DNA of 64,000 bases from Blastobasis lacticolella (GCA_905147135.1 LR990052.1:14694200-14758199), one strand, 5' to 3'; positions 47,855-59,819 are shown, counted from the stretch's first letter. Program-made: numbers and translations. The notes: a model not told the origin generated them from the letters alone.

Positions 47855-49180
47855 CATTACCCAAGTTTAGTATATAGCTAGTTCAGAGACAACAGCGCCA
47901 CACTTCATAGGTACTAAATGTTGGAGAAGCGGATGTGAGAGTAGGTACACTACACAGTGAGAGTAATTCCACATTTCTATGGCATGAAGTTACTTAGGCA
48001 CAAAAATTCCAAAGCACCCTTCACGTCAGTCTATAAATTCCAACAGCAATATGAAATGAAACAATAAATAATAATTTCCAATTTAGAAGCGCGATCCTGA
48101 AACGCGGTCCCTGAAATGGGCGGTACAATTTACAATGTCTCCGTACACTCGGTCCGCCCGTCGCGTAATTTGATGTAATTTTCAGCTTCGCCGAGTTCGC
48201 AAATGGACCGTGGGGCGCCGGGATCGAATAGTAACATATTTCCCCCAATTTTATAGACCTGTTTTTAAGATCTGCCCTTGAGCTTCATGTGGAGGAAGCA
48301 ATAAAGAGAATTGTTTACCTCCAACTTCCGTGTTTGTTGGCCAGAACACGGCTTTCATGGCTTGCTGTCGATCGATGAAACCTGCGCAAGTGGTCGCCTC
48401 ATTGTGTAACCAGCAACTTTGTAGACACACTTCCGTCGCAAATATTGTGTTGTTCCAATTTTAGAGATTGGTATGCAGGTATTCTACGTTGCAAAGTAGC
48501 TCAGTCTCAGTTTTCTTAACAGTTGTTCTATTGCAAATTTGATTGCTTCCAAAGATTTTGACATATAAATACACAAAGATTTTGACATATACTGTTATGT
48601 CAATGGTTCCTTTTTTCACAAAAACAACTGTGAATTCATAGGCTAGCATCGTCTACTTAGTAAACACAGCAACTGCAAGTAATTTCACAGGGAATTCCGA
48701 AAACTTTGACAACCCTATTAAAGTCGCAAATAGACATTCCGTTACAAGAATGCTTAACAAAAGACATTTAAACCCGTGAGCAAATACTGTTGGAGGCATT
48801 AACATTTAAATAAAAGCGGATTCTGAACGCGGTGTTATCGCGAATTTTAAGGGGGATCGCGAGCTTGGGATCTCATTTATGCAGAATCAGAGCTCTAATT
48901 TAGATGCACTGAAACATCCCGGTGAATAGTTAAACAGAACGTGTCGGATTTGGCAAATGTTCAACGGATGCAGCGTTGGCATGTGCTATACTTCGCCTAG
49001 CCTAGATTAGGTGCAGTCTGGGTAGAGAGCAAAGCAGTTATATTATTAGTTATAACTTCGTATGCGGTATATTTTTTTTGAGTATACTGGTCGTTAAAGC
49101 AATGGTTTGCAGATTAAATAATGACAAGAAATGGTTTTTAAACGAAACTTTTTTTGGCTAAATCATGCATCTAGTAGAGA
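47855..49180. other. No gene seen
   Basis: The minus ORF 48021-48248 covers a GC-richer patch but shows no motif. Confidence 0.5.
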
Positions 49181-49181
49181 G

Positions 49182-49438
49182 GTAGAGCTCGTCTAGTCTA
49201 AGATGACGCGCCCCACTACTTAGTTAGTTGATTTCGATGTGTGAGTGCAAATATTGATAACGACGCTTCATCTGTGTGGGAGCCAATGAACGACGCGTGC
49301 TCCTACGTTTGAATTTCACCGCCAACTGAATGACCAATTACAACGGCATTTGTATATGTATTGCGTCCATATTTTAAACTTGCTTGTGTGCGTTAATGCG
49401 ATAGTGGGGCGCGTCATTTTAAATTAGACGAGCTCTAC
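49182..49438. mobile_element. MITE with ~37 bp terminal inverted repeats
   Basis: The ends GTAGAGCTCGTCTAGTCTAA / complement GTAGAGCTCGTCTAATTTAA continue through GATGACGCGCCCCACTA with few mismatches. The internal DNA is unrelated to any ORF. Confidence 0.8.
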
Positions 49439-49439
49439 G

Positions 49440-51138
49440 ATGCTATTTAAGTTAAGACCATTCCACAGCTCATCCAACGTAGACTACATTCACGCACGTA
49501 ATCACTTAACTTGCATCTGTAAAATGCGCGTACCTACACGAGAAAATAATATAATTAATGAACGAACTTCAGTCTGTGCTCCGAAATTCTCAACACAAAT
49601 TAACTAAGAGGAAGCACGAAAAGAGAAAAATCGCAGTCAAACTGATAAGCGAGCAAAACTTTTAAACATAAGTTAAATTTTCGGACTTGAGCAGAAAATA
49701 TCATTAGGAGCAAGGGGTTAACATCAGTGGTTTTCGTCTACACTGCCTTATGTTTCTCCGGTAAAAATTGTTCGTAACAGTTCCATCAAGGGACGTTTTA
49801 CTTATTTGACACAAAGCACAATCACTAGATGTTCGATTTCCTATCCATTTCCATCATTATGAACTAGTGTCGCTAATGTCTACAGGCAGCGGTAAAACTT
49901 CGGTCCCGCTTGTCTGTTGGTCTACCTTTTCAAGTGTTTTGAACTTCTTCTGTAAACGATTTATTAAATCATTCAGTTTGAAATAGTACTCAAAGTTAAA
50001 ATTACATTTAGATTTAAATAACAATTTCTGTATTATCTTCTAATTACCTTCTATCTCAGAGGTTTGAAAGAAAGAAAGGAATAAAGAACGATACATTTAT
50101 TATACACGGACGCAACGACATAATAATTACACTTACTTACTTACTGCGCTGGCTCAGCGACCCAAAGTGCATATTGGCCTTCGACACCAGAGATCACCAC
50201 CTCCCACAATAACTATGCAAAACAATAACATTAAACAAATCGGTACATAAAACACTGAGACAATTACTCCACTCTGCCAAACAAATAGGGATAAAGTTAA
50301 CAATAGTTAATTGCTGTTAAAATACCCACGGAATTATGCAGCGCTATTAAGCATGGACACGTGTGTACCGGAGACGGATTACAGTTAATCCCGCTCGTAA
50401 ATAAACCAGATTCAGAGGCTGAGAGGATCGTACGCGATGCATTTGCTGCCAAGGTTGTTTCGAAGGGTCCAATTACTTTGTTAGAACGCATTGTTCAGTT
50501 CATGAATAGCTGCTGGAAATAATTAGACATAGACATAGACGTGATTTATTTTGACCACACGCAAAAATCCATAAGTGTTTACTTAGTAAGGTAATTTAGA
50601 AGACTTCAACGCTAAACTAAAACAAAGTAGGTACAATCACAAATACGATAAATCATGGACCAATGCGATGACAAAAAAGACCCCAGCTCAGCATATGCTA
50701 CAGCAAGTGCTGCAGCGCTGATTTTTGGTGGTATCCTATACTTCTGTATATCTCGGTTTAGATTTACTCCCCTTTGTCTCCCCTCCCAAAGTGGAGACTC
50801 GACATGGCTAAAAAATAATGAAAATTAGGCGTGGTGTGTTCACAACACTGTACACCTTGATAATACCTATAGCAAACACCTGGATTAACATTTAGAAATG
50901 AGAAAGTATTTGTCTCTTTATTACGATTATTGAACTGGATGGATTTTGACGTATATCCAGTGTTACGTGGAGAAATAGACTGATGTGACATAATTTGAAC
51001 ACCACAGGAGTGATCACTGAGCTACGAAAATGTTGGACCATAGACTGAGGTCCAAATCATCTACCAAGATTTGAGATTAGCATAACCTTCCAGTCTTGAG
51101 AGAAGATCAAGTCCAGTACTAGACGGTTATTTTTTTTT
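49440..51138. other. No gene seen
   Basis: Apart from the LINE tail fragment at 49866 nothing is recognised. Confidence 0.5.
49866..49935 (+). repeat. LINE tail fragment (family C)
   Basis: AGTGTCGCTAATGTCTACAG, GCAGCGGT and CCCGCTTGTCTGTTGGTCTA match part of the family C 3' UTR in plus orientation, with the GGTGG block lost. Confidence 0.45.
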
Positions 51139-51412
51139 CATCTTGGCGTGTATATCCCGGATGTGCTCTCGCGCACGAGGATCCGGGGTCCACCTTGACC
51201 ACAGTTCAGAATTTGGCAGATTACAGTGGAGCTATTACTATCTGACCTCCGTGACTCTAAAGGTATGCTGACTAGATTGGACCATGGTTAGGTACACATT
51301 CAGTAGCCTGAATGTGCAGGTTTCATCACGATGGTTTTCCCTCAACGTAAAAGCATTGATTCGTGTTCGACTAATATACCTACACAACTCAGAAAAAGTC
51401 ACTGGTACATAA
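51139..51412 (-). repeat. SINE family B copy
   Basis: A long minus copy, from CATCTTGGCG and GTGCTCTCGCGCACGAGGAT through TGACCTCCGTGACTC, CCTGAATGTGCAGGTTTCAT and CAACTCAGAAAAAGTC. The tRNA-like head is missing. Confidence 0.8.
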
Positions 51413-52077
51413 GGGGCAAATTTAAAATGGACTATTAAATTAATTAATAAAATTTCAATATCACATGCGTAAATAGGCTATTTCGAATAGAAAATTGCGT
51501 ATCACTGGTATTGACAATGAAAAGATCTATTTTGTATCCTAAAAACGAGTTTATTATTATATTATAATCACATGTTTCCATATCATAAGCATTATTTTCC
51601 ATTTAAATTAATGAGGAACAATACATTTTCAACTTAAAATAAATATAAAAACAAATAATTCGTTACATAAAACCTAAAAGTTCCATTATTAACATTATAC
51701 GAAGTCAAGAAAGTTGATAAGCTGTTTTAAACAATCAGGCTACTAATCTGTAATTTTTTGTATAAAAAGTGCATAGCAAGATATCTAGTTGTAGAGAGAA
51801 CAGGTAGATACTGGTACCTCCAGCTTAGATAATAGGTATATCGCAGCCAAATAATACTATTTTAAATACTTCATTTTCTGGGTTGCTTACGAATAGCCCG
51901 ATACTTTGATGCAGTTCCATCGTAAACAAAGACATACAACCCAGGCGGTTAGAAAGTCAGAAAATTCTCAGCAATTTTGACCTTTTAAGTAATTATTTTT
52001 GTCTGTTGCCAAATCGTTGGTAGCCCGAAAGGCACCTGTCCAAAGAGCTGAAAGAACGGTCACTTTCAACACCGTAC
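51413..52077. other. Downstream flank of the SDR gene
   Basis: This probably includes the 3' UTR. The closest AATAAA on the minus strand is at 51555-51550, about 520 bp after the stop, so the polyadenylation site cannot be fixed. Confidence 0.4.
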
Positions 52078-52228
52078 TTATGTTTCGAGAGACTCGGATA
52101 ATACTTGAAACCCTTTAGCAACGGTGGTAGTTACATTTACAGCTGGTTTATCGTCCGCCACAACCCATATCGAGCCGCCATCTCCGTTCTTGATCGCTTC
52201 CACTATGCCGTTAGCAGCCGACTCCACC
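52078..52228 (-). CDS. SDR gene terminal coding exon 5
   Basis: Acceptor TCGCAG; one base completes the split Arg codon, then 49 codons and TAA. It encodes the C-terminal helix and strand (VESAANGIVEAI, then GGSIWVV), which match the layout of 15-PGDH-like SDR tails. The nearest AATAAA found downstream on the minus strand is at 51555-51550, about 520 bp past the stop and beyond a gap without obvious repeats. Confidence 0.92.
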
Positions 52229-55200
52229 CTGCGAATAAATACTATAATTTCATTTCTTATATTTTGAATTAGCGTACACTCGTAGTTAAAAAGCATAGCA
52301 GTTCACTGTTGGGCATAGGCCTTACAAAGGAGAGGAAGGTTTCGCTACGCGAGGTAGACAACTATGAGTCTAGCAAACAAATTGTATGGTGGAGCAGATT
52401 CTACAAAGCTACACAGGGACTGCAAAACGACGCGCTAGATTAGTATGTAGCCTTGTTGTTTGTTTGACTACACTCTACTCGTACTTTTTTATACTACTAA
52501 TTAGCAAACAAGCGTACGTCTACGGCTGCCTGATAGTAAGCAGCCGTACCGTAGTAATAAAAGTATGTTTGTGTAGTGTGTGTATTGAACCCATAGCAAA
52601 AGACCATTAAGACCATTGCTATAGAAAATGTTGGGTCACAGAATTGATAGAACCCTGGCGGATTCGCTAAATTATATAATGACATAGCTTGTTGCTTATG
52701 ACCCAACGTACAATAATTTGAGCAGAGCTATTGGCAGGTCAAGTATTCAGATGCATGTACTCGGAATATATCTATTCATTTATTTTTTAACATTATTTTA
52801 AGGCTTGTACCTACTACAAGCAAAAAATAATGTTAAAAAAATAAATTCTCCCTAAGTAAATATGCGTAGTTATTACAATACCAATGAACTGAGGTTTATA
52901 AATCTTCTGACAAATAAGTCATGGTTTTGGACCGAATCGCAAATACAGCTTATTGCAGTCATAAATCAACATGTTTGTTAGCAATGTTTGCTTCACGTAC
53001 AACCTTTATACCTGTAACTGTATTATTAAATGTTTTTTGGATAAAAACCTGGTATCCTTTCAATTAATTATATTATTTGCAAAATTACTCAGTTTGCCCA
53101 CATCTGTAACCATGATCCTATCTGATGAGGTTCCTCTGGTAGTAGTCGCTCCACTGTAATTAACTGATCTGCCAAATGCTGGATTATGGTCAAGGCGGAC
53201 CCCGGACCCTCGTATGCGAAAGCACAACCGGGACATTAACGCCAAAATGATGATGATGATGATGACTCAGTTTGTGCACGATGCGATATTGGCCGAATAT
53301 TTTTTATGAATTATGACTGATACTTAATTCAATTGATGATAATTTTTATGACAATGTGTGACGTGTGTGGGAAGAAATTTTGAAAGGACGTCATTCTACA
53401 TAACGGAGTGGGATATTTGATCATGCCATTGGATCAGGCTGCGTGATGGCGAGTGGCTGGCATTAGGTTAGGTACGGTAACATTCATAAGTGCATGACCA
53501 GCTCATAATTCATTGTTTTGCAGCTGTTAAAAGATTTTATGACGTGTGGGCTACTGGTATCATCATCATCTTGGCGTAATGCCCCGATTATTATAGTCCT
53601 ATAGCCTCAGGTCTCAGGATAGGTCCCAGGATCCGCCTAGTAACTACTATATCTATATCGAGTACATCCAGCAATATAATGTAACGTGTCTGTTAGAAAC
53701 GTGAACCCGCCCAACGGAAAATCTTCCAATAAAGTGCGTTATTAAAAGTTTTCTACCTTCATAAAACTGTGTTCATGAACATGAAACATAAAATTTTCTA
53801 ATAATGTCACAGAACTTTGTTAACTAAGTTCAACGTTCGACTTTGCAAAAACAATCTGAAGAAAATATATACTTCTATACACCTACGGTGGGAAACCGTT
53901 CGATTTCGATTTCGATTTCATTTATTTCCCAAAAGTAACTACAATTTCATTATGATCAATATCTGAGTTGTCAAAAATGTGTTTTCAGTTAGGGATCGTC
54001 AAGAGTTGCAGTACACATTTATATGTACTTATGTACTTATACAATTTATGTAGCAATATAGTAATTTCTCGTAAAGTTGTAACGAGCGAGCTAATGGGTT
54101 GCCCCAATCGGTTCAGTAGTTTCGGAGATCACTCCCAACATAAGTACTTTACAAACGTGACTCTGAGGTGTAGTAGATAAGACAAGATTGTGCTGTAGGT
54201 AAGTATAGGTATGTACTATTTTTATAGTGCACGCCAAATAAATATTGTTCGCTGCTACATTCGCTAAGTACGTCCGTCGCCAACCTTGTGTCAATGAAGA
54301 TTCTTCCAACTCGTTTTTCCCATCTCATAAGAGTTCGCTACTGATTTATAGTTAATTTTGTTAATGTATTGGATAAAATTCTTTTAATATTAGGAAACTA
54401 CATCGCTTAAAAGCGATAAGACCGCACTTGCGCGCAATTTAGTATATTATTTGTGTACCTGTCTTTGTTATTGTTAAAGTGTGGAATAAAGAGTTTTTAC
54501 TTTACTTGCTTAGTTACTTACTCGTACATACGATTTCTACTTTAGTCTGGGGGGTCCGGTATCTTCGCAGTAAGCCAGTATTGGCGATGCTGTGATAAAT
54601 TCACAGTTCATTGAGATGTGACGACCCGTTATAGATGGGATAAACGTCGCTATTTATACATATTAGGTAATAGTATGTATAAATAAATAAAGAGGAACAG
54701 ATTCAACCGGCGTAAATGCATGAAAATATAAAAAATAAAAATAATTTCACACAGCGCCATTTAGCCTCAAACTAAGCAAAGCTTGTACTATGGGTGCTAG
54801 ATAACTGATATAATACTTTTTAAATACATACTTATTATACAAACAACACCCAGACCCGTAACAGAAATTAAATTTCATCATTTCAATTTCTGCCCGGCCG
54901 GGAATCGAACTCGGGACCTCTTGCGTGGCAGACGGCATGTTGACCATTGAACCAGGTCGTCAATGTATGAATGTGGAAGAGGCGAAAGAGGTATGTCAGG
55001 ATCGTAGCTTGTGGCACTCGATAATCTCTGCCTACCCTTATGGGATACGAGCGTTGGTGTGTTTATATGTATGTGTATGCAAATTAAAAAACTACAAAAT
55101 TTCGTACTATAGCAGAGTTTCGTACTGAACGCAGGAGAAATACGCGCATCTTTCAGCTAGTCGTATAAAAGATCTACATTTCTTCGGGGTAATAGGGGCA

Positions 55201-58200
55201 AACTCATGGAGGTCTCTAAGAGTGTACTCAAAAACCATGTTAAAAAGAACAAGTCTTACCGTTGCCGTACGCTGACCCTGGACGTGAGGGTCTTAGAGTC
55301 GTTGTCGAAGTTTTTGAGGTTCTGCCGCTCCAGAATAGCCGTGTCGGTGGGCCCCAGGCAGATCGTGATCACGCGGACACCAGTCTTTGCACTCACTTGT
55401 TGCGCCTGAAAGGAATATTATAGATATAGAGAATACACTTAGACGAACACGAAGACGAAAATAAAGCGTTAATAAACCCACAGCTCAGTGATAATTAATA
55501 CGTCTCACACTATTAAAGTACTAAAAAAGTACTATAAAGATAACGCAAGAAATCATGCAGCTAATTATGCACGCGCACAATGGATAAACTTTAAGTATAC
55601 AATTATAGAACGAAAGTTATTTTCGGTTATTTCAGTTCTATGAAACTTCGGTTCTCAACTGTGGTGTGAAGTTAGTTTATTCATAAATCAACAGTCATCA
55701 GTCAGAATTTCAAAGGAATATTACGATGATGTTTAAGATAGTTTTGTTTGCTAAGGACAGAAATTTTGTGGCAACAGAAATAGCAGTTACACCACTTAGC
55801 GAGTGTCTTAAAACCACGTCTTGTTGAGACCCTCATGTTCAAAGGAGGACGGGGGAAATTACCCCTTTCGTCTAAAATAATGTGGGGTAAGGTCATGCGT
55901 CCGTGGCTAAGACGCTCTCACCCCGAGCTACAGAACAACGTACTAAGTTTAATTAGCCGTAAAACACACAAACTCCACCAAACCAAGTCACGCGGACTAC
56001 ATTCTAAACCTCACAATAGCGTTTTAGTATTCGCGTCCTGGCCGTGTGGTGTCTGGCAGAGTAGAATAGCAATCCCTTATACTCGTGGGTGTCGTACAAG
56101 GCGACTAATGTTTTCGAGAAAAATCGAAGAGTCTTCGTAGGCTGGAAAATAGGCAGCAGCGTTTTCCATTGTTATATTTATAACACTGCGATCTCAAACC
56201 CGCACGTCAAGCGTGGAGATTACGGCAATAACCTCCCCTTTCTTGAGAGAAGCCTCTGCCAAGAAAGGGAGAGCCCTAAGTCCTGCAGTGGACTGTTATG
56301 GGCTGTGATGTTGATTAGCGTCTCCACCAACCAATTATTTTACATGTAAATTAAATGTAATTGTTTATTTTTCCGTTGTTATTCATTTATAACACATTCA
56401 CAGCTGCACATTCAGGCGAATGAATGTGTAACTAACCATGATTCAAACTGGTCAGGGGGCTTATTTTTTATTTCAGCCGTTTTCCCGAATTGATCCCGAT
56501 CGTTTCCGCAAGGGAATCAATCGTATCACCGTAAAGTTCGGTCACGAGTTTTCCACGTCAAACCCATGTCAAAATGTATGTATAAAGGATCATTTCTATG
56601 TGTTAGAGTTATAAAGTTAGAAGTATGAGTACGTCACTCGCGATCGTGCTCCGAGGGACATAATTGTCGAAAAATGTTGTCCTCGATCGATTTGGGATTA
56701 TTTAGCAAAATAATCTACCGGGTTCGCCTGATAACAGGGTCACGGAAGTCACATGGCAATCCCTCCACTGTAATTACCTGATCTGTCAATTCCTGTATCA
56801 TGCTCATGGCGGACCGCAGGCCGTCGCGCGCGAGAGCACATCCGAGACATTAACGCCAGGTAACCACCACCACCACTTATTCATGCTGTTAAGTTTAGAT
56901 ACAGTTTCCGATTCAGACCAGCCTGTCTAGGAGAGGGCAACCGGGCGCTAAGGATGGTTGGCTTATGGTTGGTTATGGGAGGTTGAACTTACTGCAATAG
57001 AGCTACTGAAATGAAATACGGCTGTCTTAGTAGCGCCATAGACTGGCAGGTGGCTGGTCGGTTGAAGCGCCAGCTGTGAAGCCACGTTCACGATGACGCC
57101 CCCCTTGCCTCCTTTCTCGGTGCTCAGAATGTCTATGGCTTTCATCGTGCTGCTCACTGTTCCTGTCTGTAACGTTTAAAAGTTAGCCAGCCATGTAGAG
57201 AGATCTAAGTTAACAGAAGTGAGTGAAAAAGGCGTTTGTGGTGCGCAAAACTTCCGTGTTATTTTTGATGATAGTGATTTGAAAAGGTGAATGTTTCACA
57301 CGATAGCATTTTTTTGTCTCGTGCCTGTAGATCACTCAATGTACTCAATACTTAGTATATATTAGATTCACTCTCTACGCTCGTGATTCGTTACTAGACT
57401 ACTTCGCAACTGATATATGTAGGTATTTGATTTTAAGTCAGTACTTACTCGCATCGGTAAATAATTTTGCTCACTTGTTGAACAAATATATATGTAAATA
57501 CATAGTCAGCTGCAGAGTGAACTGACCCTCTCAGTATTAATGTAAAAATAAGTACGTCATAGACTCAACTTTCCATTTCTTTGCCTTTATGTTTAAAAAG
57601 ACTTTAATAATCGCATTAAAATAAAATTCGTATTATTTTTTACCTAAGTACACAAAATGGCATAAAATTAAATTCTTTTAATTTTTCACCTACACAAAAG
57701 TATTTTTAAAACTAAAACTAACGGTAGCACTCACGAAATTTGTGCCAATCATCTTGGCGTAGTGCTCGTCGTTCCGTAGTACCGCCGCGTTGTTGATGAC
57801 CCCATCCAGTCTGCTGAATTTGTACAGCACATGTCTGTACGCTTCAGTGAGCTGCTGCTCGTCTGCTATGTCGCACTTGATGAACTTGGCTCTTAAGGCG
57901 CCAAAGTTATGCGTCAACTCGTTCTCGAGAGATGACCCTTCGCGCTCGGCAATGTCCAGGAATGCGACGAACTGAAACGGTGTGAAGACGAACGTTAAGT
58001 AATGGCGTCTACTTATAGTCTTCATCATCACAGCCAATATCAGTCCTCTGTAGAACTTAGGGCCCCTATCACGAAAGGGGAGGTTATTGCCATAATATCC
58101 ACGCTCGGCAGGCGGGTTGGAGATCGCAGTGTTTTAAATATAACAATGGAAACGCTGCTGCCCATCTTCCAATCTATAGAGACTCAAGATCTTTTGCCTC

Positions 58201-59650
58201 GGCAACATTAGTCGCCTTATATGACACTAACGACTGTAAGGGGTTGGTGCTATTCTACTTAGCCGGACACCACACGGCTAGTAGGCTTTTAGTCTTATTA
58301 TATTATATTTTATAAGGTACACTAACAGCATATATATTACAAAAAACTTAGGTAACATATAAAATAAAAGATGTTCTGATACATAAGGCCTGTTAGAGGC
58401 GTCTACGTATTACACTGCGACAGGCAGGCCCGATCTAGGAGGCAGCTAGACAGTTGATACTATCCTTACGTAGTATAAAATAAAGTCGCTTACGGTTGCG
58501 GGGGACGTGGTTAGTCATCCGACCAAGGTCGGCTCGCCCGCGCATCCGATACCGACTTTATTTTATAGTACGTAAGTCGATCTCCGAGTTCCAAAAAATG
58601 GTCAGCAGTGTTTTCGGTTGTGTTTCCGTCTGCCCGGCAAGAAGTGAATAATCTGCCTACGATCACAACCAACCACCAGAGGCAAACCAGAGGAGGGTTC
58701 CTCTGATTTGTCCAGCAGTGGTCTGTTACGGGCTGTTAACCATTGTGATGACTTTTCATTGTAACCGACATAAAAATGTCGGTAAATCCCCGACCAAGGT
58801 AGATAGATAGATAAACACTTTATTGCTAAATAATAATAAAACAGTTCCACAGTAGAAAGGTACGTAAAACAGTAGTTACATTAATTACCATTAATAGACA
58901 GAGACATCACCAGTCGGGTTTTGAGTTTACCTCCATTCGATTGTGTGATAAAACGGTACTCTCCTCTTATTTGACAAGGGTCTTCATTGTGGACAATTTA
59001 ATTTGCGTAACATAAAAATAAACGGATAATTAAACAAATTAGCAAATAAATCTTGCAAATTTCACGCACATTTGCTCAGTCTCTTGGTGGATACCAAGGA
59101 GAGCGTCGATAGAGCAAGTTTTTGTAGAATACCCTATTTGTCTCGAGTTGTAATCGAATCGCAATCGAATTGTGCGATAGCTTCAGACAGCTGAAGCTTA
59201 ATCCCAGGTGTCAAGTTTGCTCGTGCATCCCTGTATTGTAAAAATGCAGGTGTATTCCCAGACTGATGGCTCTTTAGTTACAATATATTTTTATCTAAAT
59301 GTATCGCTCGTAGACATTATGGACGACCGTATTGACCTCTGCTGGCTGTGTTACCGCCAGGATATTAAACATTGCATTTATAATAACTTGGTGAACCCCT
59401 AGGAACACAAACAAATGATAATAAGACTGCGGTGACTGCTTACCAGTAAGCACTGCAGCCTGTAAGCTTGTTTGTCCCCTTAGTAGTATATAAAAAATCG
59501 CTCAGCAAGTAAAACACTTTTTTGCATACTTACCCTGGCGTTCTCCGACAACAATGTCCTAACAACGCCGGCACCCACGCCGGCCGCGCCTCCCGTTACC
59601 AAGAACACCTTATCCTCAATATTTGGTGAGAACATACTCTCTCCAGCCAT
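52078..59650 (-). CDS. Short-chain dehydrogenase, 15-hydroxyprostaglandin dehydrogenase [NAD+]-like (five exons)
   Basis: Coding exons are 59650-59534, 57971-57735, 57166-56993, 55405-55260 and 52228-52078 (825 nt, 274 aa plus TAA). Seen: Rossmann motif TGGAAGVG at residues 19-26, Asp45 at the end of beta-2 (FLDI; predicts NAD over NADP), CDI at 72-74, NNAA at 99-102, and a complete catalytic tetrad N117, S148, Y161, K165 (NVAS, YGATK), followed by GPTDT at 194-198. Known: human 15-PGDH uses N107, S138, Y151 and K155, so all four spacings match with a constant offset of ten. That family oxidises the 15-hydroxyl of prostaglandins in the cytosol; the insect substrate is unknown and could be another hydroxylated lipid. 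Length fits the family (about 250-270 aa). No signal peptide or membrane segment is seen. Start chosen as the first ATG after an in-frame TGA; a second ATG five codons later is also possible. The introns (1562, 568, 1587 and 3031 bp) are loaded with transposable elements. Confidence 0.93.
52778..52846. repeat. Hairpin with ~32 bp arms
   Basis: ATTTATTTTTTAACATTATT and GGCTTGTA pair with the complement across a five-base loop (CCTAC) with about three mismatches. It lies in SDR intron 4. Confidence 0.7.
53104..53262 (+). repeat. SINE family B copy, 5'-truncated
   Basis: It follows the family from GTAACCATGATCC to the ACATTAACGCCAA end with a (GAT)5-like tail, but has lost the CAGGGTCACGGAGGTCAG block. 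It lies in SDR intron 4, antisense to the gene. Confidence 0.75.
54742..54962 (-). mobile_element. SINE family F copy 3 (tRNA-derived)
   Basis: CACACAGCGCCATTTAGCC at its 3' side, ACAGAAATTAAATTTCATCA in the body, and the B box GTTCGATTCC (complement of GGAATCGAAC) in the head. It lies in SDR intron 4, in the same orientation as the gene. Confidence 0.8.
55260..55405 (-). CDS. SDR gene coding exon 4
   Basis: Acceptor TTTCAG, donor GTAAGA; 48 codons plus two bases of a split Arg codon. It encodes GVRVITICLGPTDTAIL, the strand and loop after the active site. The usual P-G is G-P here, a small variation that still places Pro and Thr by the nicotinamide. Confidence 0.92.
56039..56316 (+). mobile_element. 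Family A copy 5, with small inverted insertion
   Basis: A full copy in SDR intron 3. Near 56236-56275 it has about 20 extra bases, so that CCTTTCTTG and CAAGAAAGG face each other. Other copies read CCCCTTTCGTGGGAGAGGCC there. Confidence 0.8.
56404..56456 (+). repeat. SINE family B middle fragment
   Basis: CTGCACATTCAGGCGAATGA, GTAACTAACCATGATTC and CTGGTCAGG are the middle of the family. The sequence then changes abruptly; the remainder appears at 56712. Confidence 0.6.
56477..56575 (+). CDS. Possible 33-codon exon, antisense in SDR intron 3
   Basis: Preceded by a pyrimidine tract and TTTCAG and followed by GTATGT, this 99 nt segment is open in one plus frame only (33 codons, phase 0-0), starting PFSRIDPDRFRKG and ending NPCQN. 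The codons look protein-like. However, fragments of the same SINE family lie on both sides (56404-56456 and 56712-56855), so the whole block may be an inserted element. The product is not recognised. Confidence 0.25.
56712..56855 (+). repeat. SINE family B 3' part
   Basis: CCGGGTTCGCCTGATAACAG, GGTCACGGAAGTCACATGGC, CCTGATCTGTCAATTCCTG and GACATTAACGCC follow the 3' half. It may be the continuation of 56404-56456 across a ~256 bp insertion. Confidence 0.7.
56993..57166 (-). CDS. SDR gene coding exon 3
   Basis: Phase 0-0, 58 codons, acceptor TTACAG and donor GTAAGT. It holds the catalytic Ser (VNVAS) and, exactly 13 residues later, the catalytic Tyr of YGATK with its Lys. This spacing is typical of classical SDRs. 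Confidence 0.93.
57735..57971 (-). CDS. SDR gene coding exon 2
   Basis: Phase 0-0, 79 codons, acceptor TTTCAG and donor GTGAGT. It carries beta-2 with the cofactor-selecting Asp (FLDI), the CDIAD segment that contacts the adenine ring, the NNAA motif, and the tetrad Asn (GTNF). It joins exon 1 without any frame adjustment. Confidence 0.93.
58022..58280 (-). mobile_element. Family A copy 6
   Basis: A full copy in SDR intron 1, in the same orientation as the gene: TCATCATCACAGCC at the 3' side, GGCGGGTTGGAGATCGCAGT in the middle, and the complement of the family start at 58261-58280. Confidence 0.8.
58465..58576. mobile_element. Small MITE in SDR intron 1
   Basis: Arms of 24 bp with one mismatch (CTTACGTAGTATAAAATAAA... 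at 58465-58488 and 58553-58576) enclose a GC-rich core with GACCAAGGTC. Confidence 0.75.
59534..59650 (-). CDS. SDR gene coding exon 1
   Basis: It encodes residues 1-39, including the NAD-binding glycine motif TGGAAGVG, and ends in phase 0 at donor GTAAGT. The open frame continues upstream to an in-frame TGA, but the codon at 59705-59707 is GTG, so the ATG at 59648-59650 (context GAAGTGATGG) is the best start. A second ATG lies at 59633-59635. Confidence 0.9.
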
Positions 59651-59810
59651 CACTTCGGCTTCTTTTATCAGGTCCGTGTGTAAAATATGGCTTCCGCGAA
59701 ACTTCACTTTAGGTTTTCAAATTCACTAGAATCCGAACTAAAACTCAGCACTGTGTCAATGACTTCGAGTTATCAGGCAGTGAACGCTGCGAAATCAATA
59801 GGAACTCTGA

Positions 59811-59816
59811 TTTATA
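59811..59816 (-). promoter_or_regulatory. Candidate TATA box of the SDR gene
   Basis: The minus strand reads TATAAA about 160 bp upstream of the ATG. A TCACT initiator-like sequence (A at 59781) lies 35 bp downstream, slightly farther than the usual 30-32 bp. In AT-rich DNA such a match is common, so this is only a candidate. Confidence 0.3.
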
Positions 59817-59819
59817 ATT

